Below are positions 8,365-16,362 of a stretch of 64,000 nt of DNA, in pieces. Every line of letters starts with the position of its first letter. The stretch's first letter is position 1. Source of the stretch: Methylophilales bacterium MBRSF5 (GTDB taxonomy: Bacteria; Pseudomonadota; Gammaproteobacteria; Burkholderiales; Methylophilaceae); contig CP011001.1 in assembly GCA_001044335.1 (NCBI GenBank), forward strand, positions 1,240,001 through 1,304,000, given 5' to 3'. The notes below the pieces were generated by a model. That model had not been told where the DNA came from. It did no database searches and saw nothing but the letters and a program-made list of their open reading frames with translations. Both the position numbers and the translations under genes were made by a program.

Positions 8365-9918
8365 TTAGAAACTGGATGGCTGACGGGTAGCCAAGGTATC
8401 CCCGAAGCGGTCCATGGGATCGGCAAAACTTTCCATTACAGACTGCACAAATCGTAATGAAAAATCAGAGGAATAAAAGACTAAGCGTGGGGGTAGAAAA
8501 TACACCGTTGAGGCCGCTGTGGGATCGGTTGAAGCTGAACTAGTAGGGCAGCCAGAATTTTCATCTAAGGTGAGTGTTTCAGTGGCCGAGTCATATGCTG
8601 TGACTCGACAAACCGCCCCGTCCAACATCCCGATATCAAAGAAGGGAACGTTGTCGGTATTCATTAAATTGTCGATGTCTGTCTTCAAACGATCGTAATC
8701 ATCATCATCAAAACAATCAAAGGTGTACTGGTAATTAGAGCCTCCAGTAAATTTACAAGACTCCTGGGGAATGGCAAAGACTCTATAATAAATGGCCTCG
8801 TTATCGTCAATGGATAAATTTGTTAGAGGTAGTGTGATCTGAGGTTCGTCTGTTGCAGGCACGTTGCTCTCATCGATCAACTGATCTCGGAAAACACTCA
8901 AAGTCCCGGCCGCAGTTGGCCATGGGTTACAGTTTTGAAATTGTTGTGGGCCATCATATGTTTCTGTACCCCCTGGGACCTGTGTTAACCCTCCACAATT
9001 ACCACCATTACCCCAGCTTCCCGAATTACCTCCCGCCCAAGTAGGCAATTCACCAGGTAGGCCCAATTGACACTGATCAGCTGTGCAAGTGGCTTCCGAA
9101 TCAATGACCTTGCGGTTATCGATCCATAATCGAATTCTTCCTGGAGTTTGATCGTCAGTACTCCCCGTATCAATATCCCATGTGATGTCATGCTCCATAC
9201 CATCAAATTCAGGGATTTCATTTAACTCGATACTACGAATCGCTCGGTCAGGACCGCTAAAATTATCATCCTCACTCACAGTGCCCCGGCCTGCACGCAT
9301 GCGTAAATAAAAATCACCGTTAATAAAAGAAACGCCAATCCATGTCCCTCGTTCTCGACCTCCCATATCAAAAAGTTTTAAAGTCTGAGAAATAGGGTCA
9401 TCGTTGGGATCAAACAATGTTCTGTCTGGCAGGGTCACGCTCCCTGATGCAATATAATCCTGATGAATAAAGTCATCTGGATCTGATATGCTGGTACCCT
9501 GACCAAACCCTGCAGCAATGTTCCCATCTTCAAAGGTATAGTCAGCTGTTAAATTGGAGGTTAAGTCGCCTGGGTTAGCATCCAAACCTAAATCAGTGCT
9601 ATCAGGATCAAACAGCACCCGGATCCGATCACTACGAAAACGATTTGAATTCGTGAATGGATCAATGTTCGGGGTAAGATCTAAGACCTCAATGGCGGTG
9701 GATAATTCTTGGCTGGAATTGTATTGAGCAAAGAACTGATTAAATGCTGCTATCGGTTTATCAACATTTTGCGTGGCCTGGATGGCTTGATACTGACTTT
9801 TTTCAATCGCAAAAAAAACTTGATAACCGGCTGCGGCTGTTAAGCCTAAAATACCGATCGCCATCAAGATTTCCATGATAGAAAATCCAGACAGCAATCT
9901 TATTTTACTCGACTGCAT
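8365..9918 (-). CDS. Type IV prepilin-like protein with concanavalin-like domain
   Basis: The ATG at 9918 gives a classic class III signal: leader MQSSKIRLLSG, then FSIMEILMAIGILG with Glu at mature position 5. The 517-aa protein has a central beta-rich region (about 115-300) that resembles a concanavalin/LamG-like sandwich and includes GTWIGVSFINGDFYLRMRAG and RIRLWIDNRKV. The domain call is weaker than in the convergent gene. A longer reading from 9963 would bury the leader and overlap the cyclase more. The chosen start overlaps the end of the CHASE2-cyclase gene by 14 bases, so the pilin is probably translated with it. A minor pilin displaying a binding domain is the likely role. Confidence 0.75.
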   Translation of the reverse strand: MQSSKIRLLSGFSIMEILMAIGILGLTAAAGYQVFFAIEKSQYQAIQATQNVDKPIAAFNQFFAQYNSSQELSTAIEVLDLTPNIDPFTNSNRFRSDRIRVLFDPDSTDLGLDANPGDLTSNLTADYTFEDGNIAAGFGQGTSISDPDDFIHQDYIASGSVTLPDRTLFDPNDDPISQTLKLFDMGGRERGTWIGVSFINGDFYLRMRAGRGTVSEDDNFSGPDRAIRSIELNEIPEFDGMEHDITWDIDTGSTDDQTPGRIRLWIDNRKVIDSEATCTADQCQLGLPGELPTWAGGNSGSWGNGGNCGGLTQVPGGTETYDGPQQFQNCNPWPTAAGTLSVFRDQLIDESNVPATDEPQITLPLTNLSIDDNEAIYYRVFAIPQESCKFTGGSNYQYTFDCFDDDDYDRLKTDIDNLMNTDNVPFFDIGMLDGAVCRVTAYDSATETLTLDENSGCPTSSASTDPTAASTVYFLPPRLVFYSSDFSLRFVQSVMESFADPMDRFGDTLATRQPSSF

Positions 9919-11893
9919 AGACCGGTATTTTTTCTTTTTTTCCACGAACCGCAATGTCATCAAAAAATTTTAACGCAATTCCCTGTGCTTTAAAATTCTT
10001 GATCACCTCATCCGAAAAGTTGAGTGCCCCGGCGAGGATGATCTTTTTCTTCTCTTTGGTCATCGCCTCTAATCGAGCAGCAACATTGACCATGTCCCCC
10101 ATGACCGAGTAATTGAAACGGAATTCCGAGCCCATGTTGCCGACAACCACCTGACCCGTACTTAATCCCATGCCAAAATTGACGTTAATTAATTTCCTTT
10201 GTTCTTGGCTGAGCATGGCTTTCACTTCAGCATTAATTTTCGGGATCTCTTGCTTGATAGCCAACGAGGCATGATAAGCCTTAGCTTGATGGTTCTCTAC
10301 CTTCACCGGCGCATTCCAGAATGCCATGACCGCATCACCGATGTATTTATCGATGGTCGCTTCATGTCGAATTAAGATGTCAGTCACCCGATTCATAATG
10401 TGACCAATCACCTTAACTAAAAGATTAGGATCATCTTTTAGGGTTTCTGTAATGCTGGTGAATCCACGAATATCTAAGAAGAAAACAGTCGCCTCGATCT
10501 CCTCGCCCCCTAACGATGGCACATCAGACTCCTTATTAATATTTTTAACAATATCTGCGGGGACGTACTGCAAAAAAGAACTTTGGATCTTTCTTTTTTC
10601 AATATTTTCAATGAATGTTTTAATGATATAGGTCGCGATGCCGGAAAAAAATAGGATGGCTAACGCTAGGGGAACATTCACGATCAGCCCAAAACCTAAA
10701 AACGCATACTTAGATAAATAGTAGAGCGGGGCGAGGGAAATCGGGAGTGCAAAGGCGATTAGATACACCGAGTACTTAGTAATTAGCCAACATAAGGTGA
10801 TACAAAACATGACGGTTAGTAAGTATATGATCTGATCATACACCGGATGAAAATTAATAAACCGCTGGCCTAATATTTGATCAATCACTTGCAAATGGAA
10901 TAACGGTCCCGGAATGTCTTCTTGGTAACTAGTGGAGTGGTAGTCGCCAAGGCCGGCTGCCGATGAGCCAATAATCAAGATTTTCTCAGACAGATCCACC
11001 TTGTTTTCCATGACGTCCAAGATTGAGGCTGTGTTAAATCGGTTCATGTCGCCATAGTGGAAGTAGAACGTGCCATCAAGATCGGTTTGCGTGATGACCT
11101 CACCCGACTTAATGAGTAACTTATCCCCCACATCATTAAATTTCATAATATGGTTAGGGGTACCTTGGGCAACCCTGACCATTTCAAGATTTAAGGATGG
11201 ATGGATCTCGTCTTTAATAGAAAAGAGTAAGGGTGTTTTACGAATCTTGCCCTCGCGATTGATGGTATTTACAAAACCAAAGCCGGGCGTATTTTCAAAT
11301 TCTTTAATAGGGGCTAGTAACGTATCCGCTTGGTATAGAAATTGATCGGCCTCATCAATCACCACAAAGCGTCCAGTCACATCGGTCTGATTTTCTTCTA
11401 TTTCTTGATCATCATCGAGGGCTGCAATGGCCAACACATAAGGAAATGCCTGCATTTTATCAGCTAGCAACTTGTCCCCATCCAGGACACCAAGCTGAGT
11501 AAATTCCTCCTCCTGTATCCCGAAAAAACCTGCAATGTTTTCTGAGGCATAACGATCTTTTTCAGCAAATAAAATATCTACCCCCACTACCGCTGGATTT
11601 TGCAGGTTAATGGCATTAAATATTTCGGATATTTTTTGTCTTGGCCACGGCCATTGGCCAATTTTATTTAGCGCCTCATCATCAATATCGACAAATAACA
11701 TTCTGTCGGCATAGGATTCAAAAACTTCCTCATAGGGAAAAGATTGGCTCAGGAGATCAAGGGTAAAGTGTCTACTCTTATCAGCAATATTCAAGATGTT
11801 TGCGGTCGCGACAAACCATAAAAAGAGAGCGACCAATACGCCTGCCGGGAAGGGCAATAATAATTTTAAAATGAATTGTTTAAATGTTTTCAT
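9905..11893 (-). CDS. CHASE2-domain class III nucleotide (adenylate) cyclase
   Basis: The 662-aa sensor has an N-terminal membrane segment, an extracytoplasmic CHASE2 domain (about 35-330), three membrane helices (about 345-435) and a cytoplasmic cyclase domain (about 466-640). Metal-binding Asp residues are in FFLDIRGFTS and IDKYIGDAVMAFW. The Lys of IDKYIGD and the Asp of YSVMGDMVNVAARLE match adenine-selecting positions, and the Arg of NVAARLE is the transition-state residue, so cAMP is the expected product. It lies 2 bases after the tetR stop and overlaps the downstream prepilin. CHASE2 proteins often occur beside FecR-like proteins, as here. The signal sensed is unknown. Confidence 0.9.
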   Translation of the reverse strand: MKTFKQFILKLLLPFPAGVLVALFLWFVATANILNIADKSRHFTLDLLSQSFPYEEVFESYADRMLFVDIDDEALNKIGQWPWPRQKISEIFNAINLQNPAVVGVDILFAEKDRYASENIAGFFGIQEEEFTQLGVLDGDKLLADKMQAFPYVLAIAALDDDQEIEENQTDVTGRFVVIDEADQFLYQADTLLAPIKEFENTPGFGFVNTINREGKIRKTPLLFSIKDEIHPSLNLEMVRVAQGTPNHIMKFNDVGDKLLIKSGEVITQTDLDGTFYFHYGDMNRFNTASILDVMENKVDLSEKILIIGSSAAGLGDYHSTSYQEDIPGPLFHLQVIDQILGQRFINFHPVYDQIIYLLTVMFCITLCWLITKYSVYLIAFALPISLAPLYYLSKYAFLGFGLIVNVPLALAILFFSGIATYIIKTFIENIEKRKIQSSFLQYVPADIVKNINKESDVPSLGGEEIEATVFFLDIRGFTSITETLKDDPNLLVKVIGHIMNRVTDILIRHEATIDKYIGDAVMAFWNAPVKVENHQAKAYHASLAIKQEIPKINAEVKAMLSQEQRKLINVNFGMGLSTGQVVVGNMGSEFRFNYSVMGDMVNVAARLEAMTKEKKKIILAGALNFSDEVIKNFKAQGIALKFFDDIAVRGKKEKIPVYAVE

Positions 11894-11895
11894 TA

Positions 11896-12447
11896 TTAAA
11901 TTAATTTATCCAATCGTATATCCAATCGTAAACTAGGTAACTTCTTTTTGTCCAATCGGTACAGATTAAATTGCCCATAAATAAAAATCAGTATACTGTT
12001 CAATAAAGTATCCTCAGGATATCTGTTCTTTTTGGGTTCAAGCACGTAACCCTTGAGATAGTCTTTAAAAATTTCTTCCAAAAAAAGATTAAATTCATCC
12101 AATGATGTTTTGTAATCTTTTTCTGAGTTATCTCTGGGTTCGAACATGACAAGATACACAAAAGAATAATTCTTTTCTGCATAACGAAATATTTCTTTGA
12201 TGAAATTTTTAATTTTTATCGATGACAAGCTCGAGTCTTTATCAATTTTGTTTTTGATTGCAGTAATTGATTCTTTGTGATGATTAAGAAGACTCGTCAT
12301 GAGCTCATGCTTTGAGCGAAAATTCTGATAGATCATCGCCTCGCTGTAATTGGCCTGACGCGCAATATTTTTTGTGCTGATCGAGGGCATCTCAGAGGAT
12401 TCAATCAACTCCTTCAGGGCCAAAATGATTTTTTCTTTTGGTTTCAA
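11896..12447 (-). CDS. TetR-family transcriptional regulator
   Basis: This 183-aa protein has an N-terminal helix-turn-helix of TetR type (about 22-55: ISTKNIARQANYSEAMIYQNF then a Lys-rich turn) and a divergent ligand domain. The start is a TTG at 12447, since no ATG fits the family's N-terminal position. It leads the cyclase-prepilin transcription unit with a 2-base gap and is divergent from the FecR-domain gene. Three copies of an 11-base motif lie in and around the shared promoter region. It probably represses itself and the flanking surface genes. The inducer cannot be predicted. Confidence 0.88.
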   Translation of the reverse strand: MKPKEKIILALKELIESSEMPSISTKNIARQANYSEAMIYQNFRSKHELMTSLLNHHKESITAIKNKIDKDSSLSSIKIKNFIKEIFRYAEKNYSFVYLVMFEPRDNSEKDYKTSLDEFNLFLEEIFKDYLKGYVLEPKKNRYPEDTLLNSILIFIYGQFNLYRLDKKKLPSLRLDIRLDKLI

Positions 12448-12513
12448 TTATAAATAAAAAAATAGTAAGTGGTTACTGATACTATAATTGAAAAAAATAA
12501 TATTTCAACTATA
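12442..12513. promoter_or_regulatory. Candidate TetR operator cluster, three copies of TTTCAAYTATA
   Basis: The motif TTTCAATTATA is at 12442-12452, its exact inverse TATAATTGAAA at 12483-12493, and a one-mismatch copy TTTCAACTATA at 12503-12513. The first spans the tetR start codon; the other two overlap the promoter elements of the divergent FecR gene. The arrangement suits auto-repression plus control of the neighbour. Binding by this TetR is inferred from position. Confidence 0.5.
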
Positions 12514-12515
12514 AT
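12488..12515 (+). promoter_or_regulatory. Candidate sigma-70 promoter of the FecR-domain gene
   Basis: TTGAAA (12488-12493) and a perfect TATAAT (12510-12515) are 16 bases apart. Transcription would begin about where the coding ATG at 12523 lies, implying a leaderless or nearly leaderless mRNA. A second perfect TATAAT at 12483-12488 lacks a good -35 but would give a roughly 28-base leader. Neither leader shows a Shine-Dalgarno sequence. Confidence 0.45.
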
Positions 12516-12522
12516 TAACTGT

Positions 12523-14004
12523 ATGAAATTGTTACGTTTTTTTATTTTAGTGCTTGTCTTTAATTCTAATGTTTATGCAGATGTGGCTGGGGTGATTTCT
12601 CTTGCGACTAAAGAAGTTATTATTGTCTCGGAAGACGGAAGCAAAAGAGAAGCAAAAACCGGCGATAATTTTAATCAAGGTGAATCAATCATTACTCCTT
12701 CTGGAGGAAAAACTCAATTACTTTTCAAAGATCAAATGACTATTAACCTTAGTCAAGATAGTGAATTGAAAGTCGATGAATTTGTTTTTTCAAATTTTGA
12801 TGCTCCAGATAATAAACTCACTACATCAATAAAAAAAGGTGCATTTAAATTTATCTCAGGGAAAATTTCAGATAAAAATAATGATGCGATGAAGGTCAAA
12901 ACACCCAAAACACAAATTGCTATTCGAGGAACTGGGGTTGTCGGTGATATTGAGCCAGATGAAGAAAGCATTATCCTACTCGATGGAGCTATCGAAGTAT
13001 TATCAGATCAAACTGGTTCTAGTCAGTTACTGACTCAATCAGGATTAGGCGTTACTGTAGACCGAACTGGTGCTATTTCTTCTCCCATATCATTTGATCC
13101 TGCGACAATAGATGCAGTTTTTCAAAAAGTAAGTTTATCTGAGATTAAACCGGCAACCCAATCTGCTGAAGCTCAATCACTTGTATCTTCTTTATCTAAA
13201 ACTATGCTTGATGATGATGAAAATGAACTCGCAAAAGCCATAGGTTCTAAAAATGCTACTCAAGTTGCTGAGGGATTACTATCTGCAGCAGATCAGGTCA
13301 TTGCACAAACAGGCAATTCATCAAGCGTTTCAGTTGGTGAGGTGTTTAGTTTATTTGCTAATCAAAATGCTGAGCTAGTCTCTAAAATTACTGGTGATGA
13401 AGACTTTGATTTTACGACTCTTGATAATGTTGTCGTGTCTGGTGACATCTTTTTGTATATAGCCTCAGGTTATAGTCAGCCAACAGGGACCACTGTAAGG
13501 GATTTTGCTAATGGTCGAACAGGAATCATCTCAAAAAGTTTTGATGATATTCGATTAGGTGGGCAAGGTGGAGCACAAGATGGCTCCAGCGGAAATATGA
13601 CCGCAACCGTTCAAATTGACACGGATGCTGTTGATGCAATATTTAGAGTACTAACAGCTGGTTCTGCAACACTCAATGGTGATACGTATGACTTAGCCAT
13701 TGACACTGGCTTCATTGATGGTGCAGTAAACTCAACAGGAATTGCATTTGACCCCTTAGCTGATGTGATCGATGAAGTTCAACTCATTTCGCCGCAGATG
13801 GATTCCTTAGATGGCACCGGGTATTCCTCACTTACTGGTTCAAGTGGTCGTACAGCTGATATGCATTTTAAATTTACTGCAGGTCCATTTTCAGGCACTG
13901 GGGAAGATTATACAAAAGCTGATGTTTTGCTACAAGACACAACAATTCCAATAGACGGGTCAACTAATACGTACATCGATGGTATTCAGGAAGTCCTAGA
14001 TTAA
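12523..14004 (+). CDS. FecR-domain exported protein, possible surface protein
   Basis: The ATG at 12523 opens a clear signal peptide (MKLLRFFILVLVFNSNVYA) of a 493-aa protein. Residues of about 20-160 form a FecR domain: a repeated beta pattern with NFNQGESIIT, MTINLSQDSEL and the hallmark KTQIAIRGTGVVGDI. FecR domains relay outer-membrane signals or act as periplasmic beta-repeat modules. The C-terminal 300 residues are Asp/Gly/Ser/Thr-rich with beta-strand periodicity and no recognised family. No membrane anchor follows the signal peptide. The gene is convergent with a TPR-barrel gene, the stop codons overlapping by 4 bases, and is divergent from tetR. Confidence 0.8.
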   Translation: MKLLRFFILVLVFNSNVYADVAGVISLATKEVIIVSEDGSKREAKTGDNFNQGESIITPSGGKTQLLFKDQMTINLSQDSELKVDEFVFSNFDAPDNKLTTSIKKGAFKFISGKISDKNNDAMKVKTPKTQIAIRGTGVVGDIEPDEESIILLDGAIEVLSDQTGSSQLLTQSGLGVTVDRTGAISSPISFDPATIDAVFQKVSLSEIKPATQSAEAQSLVSSLSKTMLDDDENELAKAIGSKNATQVAEGLLSAADQVIAQTGNSSSVSVGEVFSLFANQNAELVSKITGDEDFDFTTLDNVVVSGDIFLYIASGYSQPTGTTVRDFANGRTGIISKSFDDIRLGGQGGAQDGSSGNMTATVQIDTDAVDAIFRVLTAGSATLNGDTYDLAIDTGFIDGAVNSTGIAFDPLADVIDEVQLISPQMDSLDGTGYSSLTGSSGRTADMHFKFTAGPFSGTGEDYTKADVLLQDTTIPIDGSTNTYIDGIQEVLD

Positions 14005-15281
14005 AAGTTCTGGGAAATACTTAACATCCATTCGCGATTATCATCACGTTTATAATTTACCAAGTTAGATAGGTTTGAGCCTTGACTATAAAAAATAGTT
14101 AACGTGGGTTCTGTTGCTGAAGGTATATCGTAGTTTTTCAAACCGATTGACCAAGATACTCCATAATTGTTAATCACATCACGACGCTCAATATTTGGGC
14201 TGATTCCTGTGTTTACGTCTTCATAATTATTTTTAGTGAAGGATTTAAAGATAGTAGTAGATCCAATGCCATAATCTGTAGTCAGACTCATATCAACTCG
14301 ATCACTTTTATAAGAATAATAATCTTCTTTAGCGCTCATGCGACCTGCGGTGTAGTTGATATTCCCCCGAAAACGTTTCCACGTCTTGGTTAAACCTATA
14401 TTTGCTGTGTGATTCCAGCCACTTTTCAGGTTGTTATCTGGGATACCATCGTAATATCTAAAATCTAATTTCGTCCCGCCCACACCAAAATTTAACAGTA
14501 AGTTTGGCATCAGAACTCTCCGATGATCAATTCTTATACCGGTAAATCCAAGGAAATTTTGTTTGGCTAGATGCATTTCACCACCATTGACACTAAAACG
14601 AGTATAGCCGTTAAACATTTCTTTATCATAACCTAAGGTAAAATTGTAGGACTGGTTCCTGCCATCTTTGTAACTTGAATCGTAAGAACGATCATTTAAG
14701 CTTACCGAGGATATTAGACGATCGTTTGAACTTTCAAACCCTCTGGAGAGATTTAAACCCAAGATCCCTTGACGAAAATACTCAGCCTCGTCCGATACAG
14801 CACTGGTATAAATCGTTCCAGAATAAAACACTTCATTATTGATTGATGCCGCTCTGGCATTGTTTCTTTTACCCCAACCTACCGAATAAAAACCATTAAA
14901 CGCCCATAGGCTTTGCTCTCCTTTAGCATCTTCAGCTAGGCCTAGCTCTTGGCGAGCTAAGGCAATATTTTCTTGAGGAGCGTTTGGGTTACTAATAATT
15001 TGATTATAAAGACGATCGGCCTCAGTGAAGTTTTTGAGCTGACGATTAATTCGGGCTAATAATAATTGCGCAGTCGATTCATTCTCAAAGCGAACCAAAA
15101 TTCGTTCAAGAGAAGCGGCTGCTCCTTTCAAGTTGCCATTCTTTAGCTGGATACGAGCGAGTTTAAAGTTAAGTTCAAGGCTTTGTGGATTATCAAAAAC
15201 CTGTTCAAACAACTCCTCCTCTGTCTCGGCAAAAACCAGGGCAGAGACAAATAGAATTAGTATTAAGAAAAGCTTCTTCAC
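14001..15281 (-). CDS. TPR plus outer-membrane beta-barrel protein (Slam/DUF560-like)
   Basis: The 426 aa begin with a signal peptide (MKKLFLILILFVSALVFA), then about 90 residues of TPR-like helices (LARIQLKNGNLKGAAASLER and LARINRQLKNFTEADRLYN). A C-terminal half of alternating amphipathic strands follows, ending in Phe (LSISQNF), as expected for a Bam-inserted barrel. An N-terminal TPR followed by a barrel is the layout of surface lipoprotein assembly modulators (Slam), which move substrates to the cell surface. The convergent FecR-domain protein would be a candidate client. The outer-membrane barrel is well supported, Slam function is not. A generic TPR porin is the alternative. Confidence 0.7.
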   Translation of the reverse strand: MKKLFLILILFVSALVFAETEEELFEQVFDNPQSLELNFKLARIQLKNGNLKGAAASLERILVRFENESTAQLLLARINRQLKNFTEADRLYNQIISNPNAPQENIALARQELGLAEDAKGEQSLWAFNGFYSVGWGKRNNARAASINNEVFYSGTIYTSAVSDEAEYFRQGILGLNLSRGFESSNDRLISSVSLNDRSYDSSYKDGRNQSYNFTLGYDKEMFNGYTRFSVNGGEMHLAKQNFLGFTGIRIDHRRVLMPNLLLNFGVGGTKLDFRYYDGIPDNNLKSGWNHTANIGLTKTWKRFRGNINYTAGRMSAKEDYYSYKSDRVDMSLTTDYGIGSTTIFKSFTKNNYEDVNTGISPNIERRDVINNYGVSWSIGLKNYDIPSATEPTLTIFYSQGSNLSNLVNYKRDDNREWMLSISQNF

Positions 15282-15311
15282 GAATAATAGGTTTTACAGT
15301 AATATGCTTGT

Positions 15312-15944
15312 ATGAATTATAACAAAAAACCTTTAAAAATCTTATATTTAGCTTTTTTAATGACTTTGTCCCAGGTCATATTTGCCAAAAACATGGTGCA
15401 TGAGTTAAAGGGAAGTGTGTTAATTAACGATCAGCCGGCTGAAATTAACCAATCTCTAGCTGCAAATTACAAGATTCAAACCCTGCACGATGGTTTTATC
15501 AAAGTCATTTTTGAAGAATCTGCCAACTCGATTAAAAAGAATTCAGTCTTCGTTCTGCCAAAGAACACGGATGAATCTTTAGGTAATTTGGTGAAGGGCT
15601 CTCTGATCGGTGCGTTCAAAAAGGGTGGGGAACGCAAACTAAAAATCAGTCACGGCATTTTGTCTGTCAGGGGTACCGGATTTGCAGTGGAATCAGGCCA
15701 TGACCACAGCGCGGTCTGTCTTTGTTACGGCGAGATTGACTTAGATACCGACCAAGAACAAATCTCATTAAGCACCGAAAATACCAAGTATCACCTCGTA
15801 GTGCATATTGACCCTGCGGGCGATGTCTACCTCCTGGATCTTAATTCATGTAAATTTGATCACTGGTCTGTAAACAACATTGAACTAGAAAAATTATTAA
15901 ACAATTCTTCACCCTTTAAGAAAGGCTTGACTCAATTCTTATGA
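15312..15944 (+). CDS. FecR-like exported protein
   Basis: This 210-aa protein has a signal peptide (about 1-25, ending SQVIFA) and a FecR-like core with the diagnostic HGILSVRGTGFAVES segment around residue 120. It is much shorter than the other FecR protein in the window and lacks its long C-terminus. It contains two Cys in a CLCYGEI stretch. It is divergent from the TPR-barrel gene with only 30 bases between, and overlaps the next secreted-protein gene by 4 bases. A periplasmic accessory of the same surface module is likely; the exact role is unknown. Confidence 0.65.
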   Translation: MNYNKKPLKILYLAFLMTLSQVIFAKNMVHELKGSVLINDQPAEINQSLAANYKIQTLHDGFIKVIFEESANSIKKNSVFVLPKNTDESLGNLVKGSLIGAFKKGGERKLKISHGILSVRGTGFAVESGHDHSAVCLCYGEIDLDTDQEQISLSTENTKYHLVVHIDPAGDVYLLDLNSCKFDHWSVNNIELEKLLNNSSPFKKGLTQFL

Positions 15945-16330
15945 TTCTGCGAACACTCATTTTTTGCTTCACTTTACTATCAATTTCGGCCCACGCCGAA
16001 TTTGAGTTCGTCACCACAAATGAAGATCTGGATGAGATTTATTTTATTGATTTATCGACACTCGATATTTTAAAAAATGATCACAAGACGGTGCAGGTAC
16101 TCATTAACTATCAGAATGGTTTCATTACCAATAATTCCACCGTTGCTTTCTCAGCGCTTGAAGAAAATATCTACGACTGCAACAAAGATACCATAGAGAA
16201 TAACTTTATTGAGTACTACTCTGAAACAAATGCTCGCGGGGATATGGTCTACAAGAATGATGAACTGTCTGAATTCATTGTTGATTTTGATAGCCCTGAG
16301 TACCGCATTAAAGAAAAAATCTGTAATTAA
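15941..16330 (+). CDS. Small secreted protein, weakly surface-adhesin-E-like
   Basis: The 129 aa have a signal peptide (MILRTLIFCFTLLSISAHA) and a mature domain of about 110 residues with one Cys pair (IYDCNKD and KEKICN). The order is an N-terminal beta region, then a CNKDT...EYYSE...GDMVY stretch, then an SPEY tail near the last Cys. It recalls small surface-adhesin-E-like proteins, but the match is from memory and weak. It is translationally coupled to the preceding FecR-like gene by a 4-base overlap and ends at a strong bidirectional terminator. It is probably part of the same surface module. Confidence 0.55.
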   Translation: MILRTLIFCFTLLSISAHAEFEFVTTNEDLDEIYFIDLSTLDILKNDHKTVQVLINYQNGFITNNSTVAFSALEENIYDCNKDTIENNFIEYYSETNARGDMVYKNDELSEFIVDFDSPEYRIKEKICN

Positions 16331-16336
16331 CTTTTA

Positions 16337-16361
16337 TTATAAAAAGAGCCACTTTTTATAA
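16337..16361. terminator. Bidirectional intrinsic terminator
   Basis: A perfect 10-bp stem (TTATAAAAAG / CTTTTTATAA) with loop AGCCA lies between the convergent stops of the small secreted gene and priA. The A-rich left arm and T-rich right arm give U-tracts in both directions. Confidence 0.75.
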
Positions 16362-16362
16362 A

